Origin: Gigaspora rosea
Lineage: Eukaryota; Glomeromycota; Glomeromycetes; Diversisporales; Gigasporaceae
Reading direction: 5' to 3'
NCBI GenBank assembly: GCA_003550325.1
Contig: QKWP01000495.1
Span: 229,088-293,087 of the forward strand
DNA: 64,000 nucleotides
In this document: piece after piece, positions 1 through 10,757 of the stretch
Position numbering within the stretch: the first letter of the stretch is position 1
Layout of the letters: each line of letters starts with the position of its first letter
Program-made: the position numbers and the translations under genes
Notes under the pieces: generated by a model
Databases searched by the model: none
Told to the model about the DNA's origin: nothing
Seen by the model: the letters and a program-made list of their open reading frames with translations, nothing else

Positions 1-458
1 TTAATGCGCAGAAGTTAGTTTCTTATTCAAATTTTTGAATTTTGACGTTACATCAAATCATAATCGACCATCACATGATAGTTAATTTTCAGGCGACACA
101 GGTTATTAGTTTCGATACATGGTTACTATTTTATCTATTTAAGAGTCCAAGGCGCATTAAGAAAGCTATGTTTGGACTGAAGCAACAAGACCAAACAAAT
201 ATTATTAAAATAATAAAATATCAATAGAAAAAGCAATCAAAAACACCAAGCGATTATTATTAAAATAATAAAATCTCAATAGTAAAAAAAAAAACTTCTT
301 TTATTGCAATCAATGAAATTAACAGTTTAATCTATTTAAATATTAAGTCCCATATCGACATAATAATAAAACAACGTGACATTACAAGGCAATATTTCAA
401 AAACAGTAAAAGCATTATTTACGCACAACAGGGATCGATCAACCGAAGATAGAATCGT
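1..458. other. 3' flank of caleosin gene, no gene seen
   Basis: AT-rich DNA downstream of the minus-strand caleosin. It holds two short direct copies of a tattattaaaataataaaat block near 195 and 255. No coding exon was recognised. The caleosin 3' UTR and polyadenylation site must lie here, but no signal stands out in such AT-rich sequence. Confidence 0.5.
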
Positions 459-1664
459 TTATTTAATTTTGGAATAATTTTTAAAATCTTCACTTAAATT
501 TTTATATAACACAGGAAAAGAATAATTTCGCGATTTGCGTTCTTTCTGACGCTCTGCTACGCGGTAAAATAGTGAACCCTTTATAGAAATAAAAAAAATT
601 ATTATTTAATGAAATCTTTTTGATGCGAGACATGCGAAAATGATAAATACATACATCAAATTGACTTCGGATGTCCTCTTTGGAAACAAGACCATTTTGA
701 GCGCACAACAAAAACAAAATACCCCATTCAAATATAGCACTGATCCATCCAAAAGGATCAATCGCGTTTGCATTACCATAAATTAAACGTCGAATATCAT
801 TAAAGCTCAGTCCACCTTTACCATCTCGATCATATTTTGAAAATATTTCTTCAAATTTCTCAGGAACAAACCGACCCTTATTTTTGTAAATGGAAAAGAA
901 TATATTTTAATGACCATATATATTTTTATATTCATTATCATTATTAATCACAATATTAGTACCTCAGTATCAAAAGTTTCTGAATCTGAGCCGTGTTTTC
1001 CTTTATGAATCTTATCAACATAAATTTTAAAGAACGGATTTCCAAGAATAGGGATCCAACTCGATTGAGTGACATAGGCGAATCCAATATGAACGACAAA
1101 TATGGCTCCAATACAAATAAAAAGATTGAAACCTAATCGACGGAAACCTAATTTATAAAAAAAAAAAACAATTAAAATCGTATCGTATAAATAAATGACT
1201 AAATTTGATCTTGATAAATTTTATGAAGAGTGGTGGTAACCTCGAAACGTATCGAATGGTCGGATAACGCCATCACCGTCATCATCCCAAAACTCGACGT
1301 GTTGTTGCAAGACCTATAATAAAGGGCTTGTCATATTTATATCTCTCAACTTTTTAAAATGAGATTTGCTTTGCAACAAGATATTAAATTATTACCGTTT
1401 TGTTAGTAACCTGTTTTCCCTCGGTTCCTTTTGGCTTTTCTTTAGAAGCAGCAATGACAGCTCGTGGAAGGCCTGCATTCAAAGAACATTCAAAAAATTC
1501 AAAAAATGAACGAGAAAACACATCAAGTTTAAACCATATTTTTTTAGGATCTCACCAGCATTTCCTAAGGTACTTTCCAGACCAGAAGGTACACGACGTT
1601 CAACAGTCGCTTGGTATTGAGGTATTGCGGTAATTTGTCCGTCAGTAATAAGAGGCGTTGCCAT
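459..1664 (-). CDS. Caleosin / peroxygenase-like lipid-droplet protein, six exons
   Basis: Caleosins are Ca2+- and haem-binding lipid-droplet or ER proteins; several act as peroxygenases on fatty-acid hydroperoxides. I read six exons on the minus strand: 1664-1556, 1472-1396, 1313-1241, 1147-963, 876-655 and 578-459. All introns are GT-AG, 76-93 bp, and the joined frame is open for 261 residues, within the usual 240-280. Diagnostic segments are PKGTEGK near residue 50; QQHVEFWDDDGDGVIRPFD at 65-83 with the EF-hand loop D72-D83; a hydrophobic stretch from LGFNLFICIG to IGFAYVT; SSWIP...FFKIYVDKIHKGKHGSDS; then GRFVPEKFEEIFSKYDRDG from residue 149 and DPFGW...FEWG. The proline knot is degenerate (SSWIPILGNPFF). 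The start ATG gives a short N-terminus before the conserved ERR...L segment. Family recognition is strong; peroxygenase activity is inferred. It stands alone, with no gene close upstream. Confidence 0.93.
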
Positions 1665-2590
1665 CTTTATTATAATTTTAGTATTAATTATTTCGTTATT
1701 TATGATAGATTTTTTGTTTTTTTTTGTTTTTTTTTTTTTTTTTGATATATATGTGTTTACAAAATTTCGAAGAAATAAATAAATCAAAAAAAAAAAAAAC
1801 TGATAGGACAAGTTATCAAGATAATATTTTATATGTGATAGTGGTTGGCAATTTTATGATAGGTTTTATTACATCATGCTAAATTATTAATGCTTATGTA
1901 GAGTATGAAATAATGACGTCCTGGTATTTTTTAGCTTTGTAAAAAGTCTTCTATAGCTTGTATATATTTGTTTATGAAGCATATCTTTCATATTCTTTAA
2001 ACTCTATTATGATTAAGACCGTTGCGTCTATCGAGTTAGCGGACGAAAATAATACCAAATATGAAATCATGAGACTATGGTGCAAATTTTCATATTACAG
2101 TATTATGAAGCTGATCAAGAATTTATAAACGTTTAAGAATAAACGTGTACTAAAGTGAACTATGACATATTTTCTTTAGTGTTATAAATGTTTCTGAAAT
2201 AATAGTAAAAAAAAAAATGTATACGTAAATATAACGTAAGATCCGTTAATTAGTTACATCATACTATTTCTGTTGAATCGATGATCACATGTTAAATTTT
2301 CGATCTAGGACAAATATCAGAATGTTTCTTGGAGTTAGGGCTAACAAGGTAAGCCGCGTGAATATAGAAGCAGTTGAGTGATGTGGCTTGTTATTGGTTA
2401 ATTGACAAGAATTTTGATTAGCTAAATAATTTTGTTACGTAGAATATAATATTGCAACTAGCCACACGTGCACTTTTGGTGCCTAATTTAAGTAGGTTCT
2501 ACACTAGCTTCCATACCTACAACCCAACTACGGGAATTGTCTATTTAAACCCTCTGGTCCCTGCTTCTCCAATTACTACCTGACGCACTG
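1665..2590. other. Intergenic, 5' side of caleosin gene
   Basis: This holds the presumed caleosin promoter and leader. There is a T-rich tract at 1706-1743 and an A-rich tract at 1786-1799 on the plus strand. I see no convincing TATA element or further exons. The remainder to 2590 is unstructured AT-rich DNA. Confidence 0.4.
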
Positions 2591-2761
2591 ACGTATGCAG
2601 ATTGTAGGGCCCCAACCCTATTTACATCGAAAGCCTAAGGGCTACTTTACCCAATATATCGTTACTATGCAAAGTAAATATTATTGTAATAGTTTAAAAT
2701 GGTTAGGCCAGACCAATTTAATTCGGTGGTTTACGTTACCCCCCCCCCCTCTTACTTATAA

Positions 2762-2832
2762 AAATCACTTAATAAATTCGACAAAGAATCTGATTGNAAA
2801 TCACTTAATAAATTCGACAAAGAATCTGATTG
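2762..2832. repeat. 35-bp exact duplication around a single N (assembly join)
   Basis: Positions 2762-2796 and 2798-2832 are identical and separated only by N at 2797. Four such structures occur in the window, which points to contig ends that overlap but were joined with one N rather than merged. The second copy should be treated as artefactual. Confidence 0.85.
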
Positions 2833-4210
2833 GTCATTTGATCAGACAAACCAATCAAATTCTTTTATTGGATCCATTGATGAGGTACTGTATTTAAGCC
2901 AAGTTTTATCGAATAAATAAAATACAAGACTTGTGTGACATTTCGATAACAATGAAAAGAGAGTTGGTTGTGTTGGAATTATCATGATTTTTATCATGGT
3001 TTCTATAAAAAAATTCTGTTACAAACCTATTCGAGACATAATACGTTTTAAGGTTGAGTTTGCATCGAAATTATTTTGATTTCTATAGTAAAAATTCTCA
3101 TACAAAGTTTGCTCGTTATTCTAATAATATGGTCAGGGTTAAATTACGTAGTTCACGTTGGAATTCTTATAGTTCTATCACGAGTTACGATTACACACCT
3201 TACTATGTGTGGGTGTGGCGTAGTTTCTGAAGAGCCCTTGCACTTAGTAAAAGGGTATAAATAAATGACGAGATATATAATGATTTGAAAACAGCAAAGG
3301 TGAATCGAAAATATAATTCGAGTGATTCACGTGATCATGCGATCGATCAGGTTATCACGGGAATCAGAGTGTTGGGCAGGGTTAATGAGATCGGGTACAA
3401 AGGGTACTGTTGCATCTAAAGTAGCCCCTATCTAAAAACGCCTGACTAAAATCAAGTCCCATTTTCATGCATGTATAATTTGAGTCAGGCGCTACTTTGG
3501 ATGTATCAACGTCAGTTAGGCGAGACCAATTCGATTCGGTAGTTTACATTACCCTTTCTATTAGAAAATTTTTTTAATATTTTTGAGATACATGTATAGT
3601 TTTGGTATTTTGGTAATTTAGGCGGAGAATTTAATGCCGGGTGGAATTAGGATAATTAAGATAAAAAATGAAATGCAAGATTCCGAAACTTAAACCGCAT
3701 AGAGTAATTATATACAGTAATTAATATATCGTTGCTATGCAAAGTAGCATATTATTGTAATAGTTTAAAATGGTTATTCGACCATGCACGTACTTAAATC
3801 GCATAGAGTAATTATATAATTAATATATTGTTGCTATGCAAAGTAGCATATTATTGCAATAGTTTAAAATGGTTATTTGACCATGCAACGTCTAACACGC
3901 AAAGTTTATTTTGCCCTAATTTTTAAATCATACACCCAACAATAGACGAAATACCCCAGCAGGAAACCCAAGGCTATACTCATCATTGCACACAATTCCT
4001 GATATAGGCAGAGGCAAACAAATCGAGTAATTATATTATTATTATATCGTTACTGCATATTATTGTAATATATTGTTTAAAATGGTTCTTTAATTTATAT
4101 TGTCTAAAATGGTTCTTTAATTTATATTGTCATAATTTAAACATACACGTGACCTCTTTCGAAAGCCCCAGTTATGCAAAATACAGGAAACCCTCATCAT
4201 TGCACAACAA
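2833..4210. repeat. Non-coding repeats: direct-repeat block and a small inverted repeat
   Basis: No gene recognised. A block of about 100 bp containing atcgttgctatgcaaagtag and tagtttaaaatggttat occurs at about 3700-3790 and 3800-3885, with more diverged copies at 2655-2705 and 4040-4085. A separate inverted pair at about 3412-3446 (catctaaagtagc...gcctgact) and 3483-3505 (agtcaggcgctactttggatg) could be a small foldback element. Confidence 0.5.
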
Positions 4211-7200
4211 TTCTGATATAGGCAAATAGAGATGAATTCATGTGAAAAGTTTGTCCAATCAGAATCAAAAGAGCTACACCACTTAACTTGCCTGTAAACC
4301 ATACAATACGTACTTTGTACTCCGTTCCTGGTATGCTATATGATCAGCTATAATTCTAACCCTAACACTAATATATATAACGCCTGATCAGTATGGTACA
4401 GATTTTAAAATTCGGGATGTACTATACTGATATGCTCATCCATATCATATTGATTTGCAAAAATACTAATTAATACCATACCGGTACCATACTGTAATTT
4501 CCCATACTATACAATTCTGGTTATCCGTACAATTTTTTTACAATAAATCACCACAATAATCGGTAGGCTTTGTAACAAAATTTTACAGTAAATTGTGATA
4601 GAAACCACAACTGATAATTCAAATACGAGCTAACTCAAAACCATACTGCATTGGGGTGTTCGATACTCTATGAAAATCAATCTATGTGTGGTATCATATA
4701 AAATTCTAATAAGACATCTTTCCTGATTAACCAATCTAGATTTCCAATCCGTATAGCATTTATCCGGATAAATACCCGGGTCAAATCACTAGTAACAACT
4801 AAAATTAATTTGCTATAGAACTTCCTACACTAAATTCGTAAATTCGATCTTAATCTTTTGATACAAAAAAAATTAATTATATTTCGCATAGCTCATTGCA
4901 TTTGTCTGGCACGTTTCTTGTTAATTTATTAAATTCGAAATTGGCATTTCATTTTGTTAGATATTTGAAATAAACTATTCAAATTTGGTATATTTCAAAT
5001 ATAACAGCTTCATATTAGCATTTGTGGCCAAATTCGTAAATGAAATGAGTAAAGTGATGGCATTTTGTGCTCATATAGAATCCGGATGCAATAATTGAAT
5101 TCGGATTTATCCAGATTCGGAGTATCATCCAGATAAACAAAGTAGGATCCGAATTTAATCCGGATGACCCTTAAAGAATAGGATCGAAATACTATAGACA
5201 AATATTAAACCGGGTGATGCTAGTTTCATCATAAAATATGAATAACACCTTATATAATGCTAAATTAGAATGATAAAATTCATTAAAATTATATCGCTAA
5301 TCTGAAATAAATTTTGTAGCGAATTTACCTGGTTATATAAATTTCAGAAACCGATTTATGAAATTCTTATTACTTTATATATAGATACCAGCTTTGCAAA
5401 AGTCCGGCCTTCATTAATAAATCAATCGATTTAAATCTTCAATTGCCAAAATTTTGATTTCAGAAATTGTTAATCATGTGTGAATTAAAAATTACATAAA
5501 ATTAATAAATCTCACTGCAAAATTATAAAAAATAAATTTTAATACGGTATAATGAATTTAAAAAACTTACTGCAAAATTATAAATTAATACTGTAATTTT
5601 ACATCCTACATGCATTCAATTAAAATTTCAATGTAATGAATTTAATAATAAACCTTTTACTGAATTCCTTTTGCAATTTAATAAAATAAAACCCAATCAG
5701 CATTCAAAGTGCAACACTGATTTCTTTATTATGTATTATTATTAAATAAATAAATAAATATTTTGACATCAAATAAGTTAATTTTCTAATGCAAAAAATG
5801 TTATGAAATTTTTAAGAACATTAAAAATTTTAAAAAATATAAATTGAGAACATAATATCAAATTGAAAATTAAATATTGCTAACAATAAATAATAGATCT
5901 GATAAACATAAAAATCAATAGATCAATAATAATTAAAGTATAGGGCAAATTTTGTTTGNTTCTGATATAGGCAAATAGAGATGAATTCATGTGAAAAGTT
6001 TGTCCAATCAGAATCAAAAGAGCTACACCACTTAACTTGCCTGTAAACCATACAATACGTACTTTGTACTCCGTTCCTGGTATGCTATATGATCAGCTAT
6101 AATTCTAACCCTAACACTAATATATATAACGCCTGATCAGTATGGTACAGATTTTAAAATTCGGGATGTACTATACTGATATGCTCATCCATATCATATT
6201 GATTTGCAAAAATACTAATTAATACCATACCGGTACCATACTGTAATTTCCCATACTATACAATTCTGGTTATCCGTACAATTTTTTTACAATAAATCAC
6301 CACAATAATCGGTAGGCTTTGTAACAAAATTTTACAGTAAATTGTGATAGAAACCACAACTGATAATTCAAATACGAGCTAACTCAAAACCATACTGCAT
6401 TGGGGTGTTCGATACTCTATGAAAATCAATCTATGTGTGGTATCATATAAAATTCTAATAAGACATCTTTCCTGATTAACCAATCTAGATTTCCAATCCG
6501 TATAGCATTTATCCGGATAAATACCCGGGTCAAATCACTAGTAACAACTAAAATTAATTTGCTATAGAACTTCCTACACTAAATTCGTAAATTCGATCTT
6601 AATCTTTTGATACAAAAAAAATTAATTATATTTCGCATAGCTCATTGCATTTGTCTGGCACGTTTCTTGTTAATTTATTAAATTCGAAATTGGCATTTCA
6701 TTTTGTTAGATATTTGAAATAAACTATTCAAATTTGGTATATTTCAAATATAACAGCTTCATATTAGCATTTGTGGCCAAATTCGTAAATGAAATGAGTA
6801 AAGTGATGGCATTTTGTGCTCATATAGAATCCGGATGCAATAATTGAATTCGGATTTATCCAGATTCGGAGTATCATCCAGATAAACAAAGTAGGATCCG
6901 AATTTAATCCGGATGACCCTTAAAGAATAGGATCGAAATACTATAGACAAATATTAAACCGGGTGATGCTAGTTTCATCATAAAATATGAATAACACCTT
7001 ATATAATGCTAAATTAGAATGATAAAATTCATTAAAATTATATCGCTAATCTGAAATAAATTTTGTAGCGAATTTACCTGGTTATATAAATTTCAGAAAC
7101 CGATTTATGAAATTCTTATTACTTTATATATAGATACCAGCTTTGCAAAAGTCCGGCCTTCATTAATAAATCAATCGATTTAAATCTTCAATTGCCAAAA

Positions 7201-7707
7201 TTTTGATTTCAGAAATTGTTAATCATGTGTGAATTAAAAATTACATAAAATTAATAAATCTCACTGCAAAATTATAAAAAATAAATTTTAATACGGTATA
7301 ATGAATTTAAAAAACTTACTGCAAAATTATAAATTAATACTGTAATTTTACATCCTACATGCATTCAATTAAAATTTCAATGTAATGAATTTAATAATAA
7401 ACCTTTTACTGAATTCCTTTTGCAATTTAATAAAATAAAACCCAATCAGCATTCAAAGTGCAACACTGATTTCTTTATTATGTATTATTATTAAATAAAT
7501 AAATAAATATTTTGACATCAAATAAGTTAATTTTCTAATGCAAAAAATGTTATGAAATTTTTAAGAACATTAAAAATTTTAAAAAATATAAATTGAGAAC
7601 ATAATATCAAATTGAAAATTAAATATTGCTAACAATAAATAATAGATCTGATAAACATAAAAATCAATAGATCAATAATAATTAAAGTATAGGGCAAATT
7701 TTGTTTG
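4211..7707. repeat. 1,748-bp exact duplication joined by a single N (assembly artefact)
   Basis: 4211-5958 and 5960-7707 read the same, with N at 5959 between them. The offset is exactly 1,749 bases and no mismatch was seen. Real duplications of this size in AT-rich fungal DNA rarely remain perfect with an N at the joint, so this looks like one locus counted twice. The unique sequence is non-coding as far as I can see. It contains ccggat-rich remnants of a repeat family (near 5085-5190 and 6835-6940) also found near 11.3 and 13.4 kb. Confidence 0.85.
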
Positions 7708-7821
7708 AAACATTTAATTGAGTCAAATTTAGAACTAGAGATAGATATTACAAATAAAAAATAATTTTTTTACTTCGAATATAGTGATTTATAATTAAAA
7801 GCAATATATACTCTTGGATTC

Positions 7822-8770
7822 TTAATTTTCAGAGCTATCTTCAGCATCACCACTATTTTAAATAAAGAAAATCAACGTTATTTTTTAAAAAGTAATGATA
7901 TTGGAAATTAGAATAAAGTACTTACCAGCTATTTTATTATTTAGATAATAAGTATATAAATGAATGTTTATTATTGAAATTGTTTTTTGAAGATTATTTA
8001 TAGGATAATAAAAAATTACTTACAACGGGCTATTTATTATTTTAGATAAAGAATTAGATAAACCGAGGATTAAATTAATAATTTTCTAAAATAATAATGA
8101 TATTAAATAACAAAATAAATACTATACATACCAGCTATTGATTGTTTCAATAGTTAAATAAATGAAGATTGGTATTAAAGTCCCTTCAAAAAAAAATTAT
8201 ATTGATAAATGAATTACTTACCCACTATTCATTATTTAGATAAAAAAATATATATATATAAATCAAAGTATTTAAATTTATTTCAAAAATTAAATATATT
8301 GGATAACAGAAAAACTACTTACATTCTATTAATTATTTTTAACAAATAAGTATATAAATGAAAGAATAGCATTAAAATTGATTAAAAAATAATTATATTA
8401 AGTAACAGAATAAAATACTTACTCGGACCTAATTATTTTTAATAAATTAGCATTAAAATTGATTAAAAAATAATTATATTGGATAACAAAATAAAATACT
8501 TACCCGCTATTTATCATTTTATTAAATAGATATGAATTTAAATAAAAAATTTGTGTTAAAATTGTTTAAAAGATGATAACAAAAATATATAAGTATATAA
8601 CTGAAAAATCAGCATTAAAATTGTTTCAAAAGATATTATATTGGAAATAGAATAAAGTAAAGTACTTACCTTTGACGTTTTTCAGGTTCCATATTATTGT
8701 CTAATGGATGTGCCATAGCTGTAGCAACAGCAAAAACAGTCAATAAGAGCAGATAGAGATTGAATTTCAT
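7822..8770 (-). CDS. Micro-exon gene for a small secreted peptide (nine exons, seven of 3 or 6 nt)
   Basis: Exon 1 (8770-8670) starts ATG and encodes a signal peptide (MKFNLYLLLLTVFAVATAMA), then HPLDNNMEPEKRQ; KR is a possible Kex2-type site. It ends with AG before GTAAGT. Below it on the minus strand follow seven AG|n|GT micro-exons: CGG 8506-8504, GTCCGA 8428-8423, AAT 8325-8323, TGG 8224-8222, CTG 8134-8132, CCCGTT 8029-8024 and CTG 7928-7926. The last exon is 7852-7822. Joined, they give a 52-residue open frame whose end reads SGSEIGCPFCGD then AEDSSEN and TAA. All eight introns are phase 2 and 73-163 nt, and most are visibly homologous, so the gene seems to have grown by copying an intron plus micro-exon unit. 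The architecture recalls schistosome micro-exon genes. A role as a secreted effector or signal is inference. It is possible that some or all 3-nt exons are skipped; every subset stays in frame. Confidence 0.72.
7853..8669 (-). repeat. Array of homologous introns in the micro-exon gene
   Basis: Eight intron units run 8669-8507, 8503-8429, 8422-8326, 8322-8225, 8221-8135, 8131-8030, 8023-7929 and 7925-7853 on the minus strand. Shared segments are the donor GTAAGTATTTTATT, a central ATAATTATTTTTTAATC / AATTTTAATGCT block and an acceptor arm ending AATAATNAATAG. The first intron contains about two units' worth of sequence, with an internal TTTTTCAG that could be an alternative acceptor or the scar of a lost micro-exon. 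Confidence 0.7.
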
Positions 8771-8871
8771 TTTGGGTTTTCTGTTAATATTTGTTAGTTT
8801 TACTTTTTGTTTAACTTTTACTTTTTGTTTCTTAGTTTTTTTATTCTTTTAAGCTTGTAAAATTGTGCGTG

Positions 8872-8879
8872 TATTTATA
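8872..8879 (-). promoter_or_regulatory. TATA-like element upstream of the micro-exon gene
   Basis: The minus strand reads TATAAATA about 100 bp upstream of the ATG at 8770. The leader between them is A-rich, with two copies of AAACAAAAAGTAAAA just before the ATG. Position and sequence fit a fungal core promoter, but AT-rich DNA gives such matches by chance. Confidence 0.4.
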
Positions 8880-9042
8880 ATAAATTGAAAACAACTAAAA
8901 ATAATTATTTAAGGAAAAATCATTGCAATTCTTTAAAAAGTTACTTTATTCAATATGAAACTAAAGAGCGTTAGCATATTTTCTTGGTTACAAAAAACTA
9001 TAAAATATTACGATAAACTTTTTCATGTGAATCTATTCTTTT

Positions 9043-9200
9043 ACACGTTTTGAATGTTGGCAAATCATTCATAATGTATTTTCTTTTGTTATGAAAAAAT
9101 TTCCTCTTCCTCACTCATATCAAATCTACTTTTCACATGTTTAAATGTTGGCAAATCCTCCATAAAGTATTTCTTTGTTATGAAACAATTTGTCATATAT
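9043..9200. repeat. Direct repeat upstream of the micro-exon gene
   Basis: Two copies of about 65 bp, at about 9043-9100 and 9133-9196, share cacgttttgaatgttggcaa / catgtttaaatgttggcaa followed by atcNtNcataaNgtatttN. They lie 270-430 bp upstream of the ATG of the micro-exon gene and could be promoter repeats or remnants of a mobile element. Confidence 0.45.
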
Positions 9201-9280
9201 GAATGTTGCTAAGGGAAAATGGAACTTCAAGCATATGAAATTTATATGATCGAGGTCCCATTTTCTTTTTGCGTCACTCA

Positions 9281-10310
9281 TACATGTTATGCGTCGATAA
9301 TCAATTTCCGTCATTCAGGGATTGACGTACGTTATTTACTGATTTTTACTGATCCATCAATAACACGAGTTATTGATGAAATTTTATGTTTAATAATGAA
9401 TCAATAAAGTATAATAAAAATTAATAATTGAAGTTCAGTTAAATAATGATCATATAATTACTTTCTAAATCTTTTTTTTCTTTAATGATATTATGGAGCC
9501 GCAAACATATAATTTTCTGTCTCGTGAATCCTTCGATAGAATATCAGAAAAGCATGACAACCAAAAAAATATTAATCGAAGCTTAATGGGTATTAATCGC
9601 TATAATGAATGTTCAAATATATTAAAAAATTTAAGCCTTTAGCACCATTAAAAATTAAAACACTGGATTACTAATACTTTTAAGATACTTCGTATCGGTA
9701 TGACAGAAGAACTTAATTTACTTAAATAAGATGAAAATAATTTGAGAACACAAATTTGCCTAATAGAGAATTTTTATTAAGTGATCTGTGCTGCGCATCA
9801 GGCGGCAGAACATGAAGGCCAAAAAAAAAACCTTGGAAAAAAAATATTATTTTTGTTGTTATCGACATTAAATTTAATTTTTTGTTTATTAACGTTAATA
9901 TAATTTTTTTTTTTTTTTAATGATCCAAACCATACAAAAAATTAAACCCAAAAAAATTTATAACGGTCACTGCCGAAAAACCAGTTGTGAANGATCCAAA
10001 CCATACAAAAAATTAAACCCAAAAAAATTTATAACGGTCACTGCCGAAAAACCAGTTGTGAAACAAAAACATGCACTTGCTGAAAAAATAACTCAAAATG
10101 TTCGAGGAGTCGAGGAGGTGTGGCTATGTTTTGCAAGAATAAATAACAATATGAATGATGTTTTATTTAAATATGATATATATATTTTATATTGGCAAAC
10201 TTCATACCGATACCAATTTCAAAGTATAACATACGTTATTCTTGGATTCACAAATATTTCAAGTCAATCCTTGAATGACAGGAATCAATAAACGACGCAT
10301 AACATACATA
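9281..10310. repeat. Inverted repeat of about 50 bp enclosing about 930 bp
   Basis: The left arm 9281-9329 (tacatgttatgcgtcg...tcattcagggattgac) is the reverse complement, with few mismatches, of the right arm 10261-10310 (gtcaatccttgaatga...cgacgcataacata). The interior holds a small open frame at 9493-9642 (49 residues, MEPQTYNFLSRESF...) that I do not recognise, an A-rich tract, and the N at 9992. Arm similarity suggests a non-autonomous element, but I did not find a clear target-site duplication. Confidence 0.5.
9922..10062. repeat. 70-bp exact duplication around a single N (assembly join)
   Basis: 9922-9991 and 9993-10062 are identical, with N at 9992. Any open frame running across this point is unreliable. 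Confidence 0.85.
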
Positions 10311-10452
10311 TCAAGAGTTATAATATTAGAGATATTCTTCATTTTTCACTGATTTGTAATGTTTAAAAAGAAATAGAATAATCATTTAATATTAAGATTA
10401 AGTATTGGTTGTTTTTATTTTTTAATTAACAGTATAAACGCATGTTTAAATT

Positions 10453-10757
10453 AAGGTAACAAAGGAATGGCAGAAAACATAGAGATTGTATCCGTTGGGA
10501 AAACCTCTACCCGGTTACTATTAAAATTACCCAGATATCCTGATAAATTACTGTGTCACACAATTGCAAACTCTACCCGGGTACAATCACTAAGAAAACA
10601 TCCATGATCAGGTGATTATGATTCAATAAACATATATTTAATTGCGTAAATTTTGTATAAATATTGTATACCGATATTAAATTCTGGCTGCATTATGAAG
10701 TTGAACGATCAGAATTCACTTGATCGCGAATTTTTTCTGCTATCACTTTGTTACCTT
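10453..10757. mobile_element. MITE with AAGGTAACAAAG terminal inverted repeats
   Basis: The left end AAGGTAACAAAGGAATGGCA and the reverse complement of the right end AAGGTAACAAAGTGATAGCA match at 16 of 20 positions. The flanks tttaaatta (left) and ttttaatta (right) resemble a 9-bp target-site duplication with one mismatch. The interior is about 250 bp, without coding sequence. Confidence 0.65.

Noticed and set aside
5010-6950. Identical 63-residue frames at 5010-5201 and 6759-6950 as a duplicated gene
   Set aside because: The whole 1,748-bp block is duplicated around a single N, an assembly join. The frame itself lies in ccggat repeat sequence.
9920-10291. 123-residue frame
   Set aside because: It runs across N 9992 through a 70-bp artefactual duplication, then into the arm of an inverted repeat.
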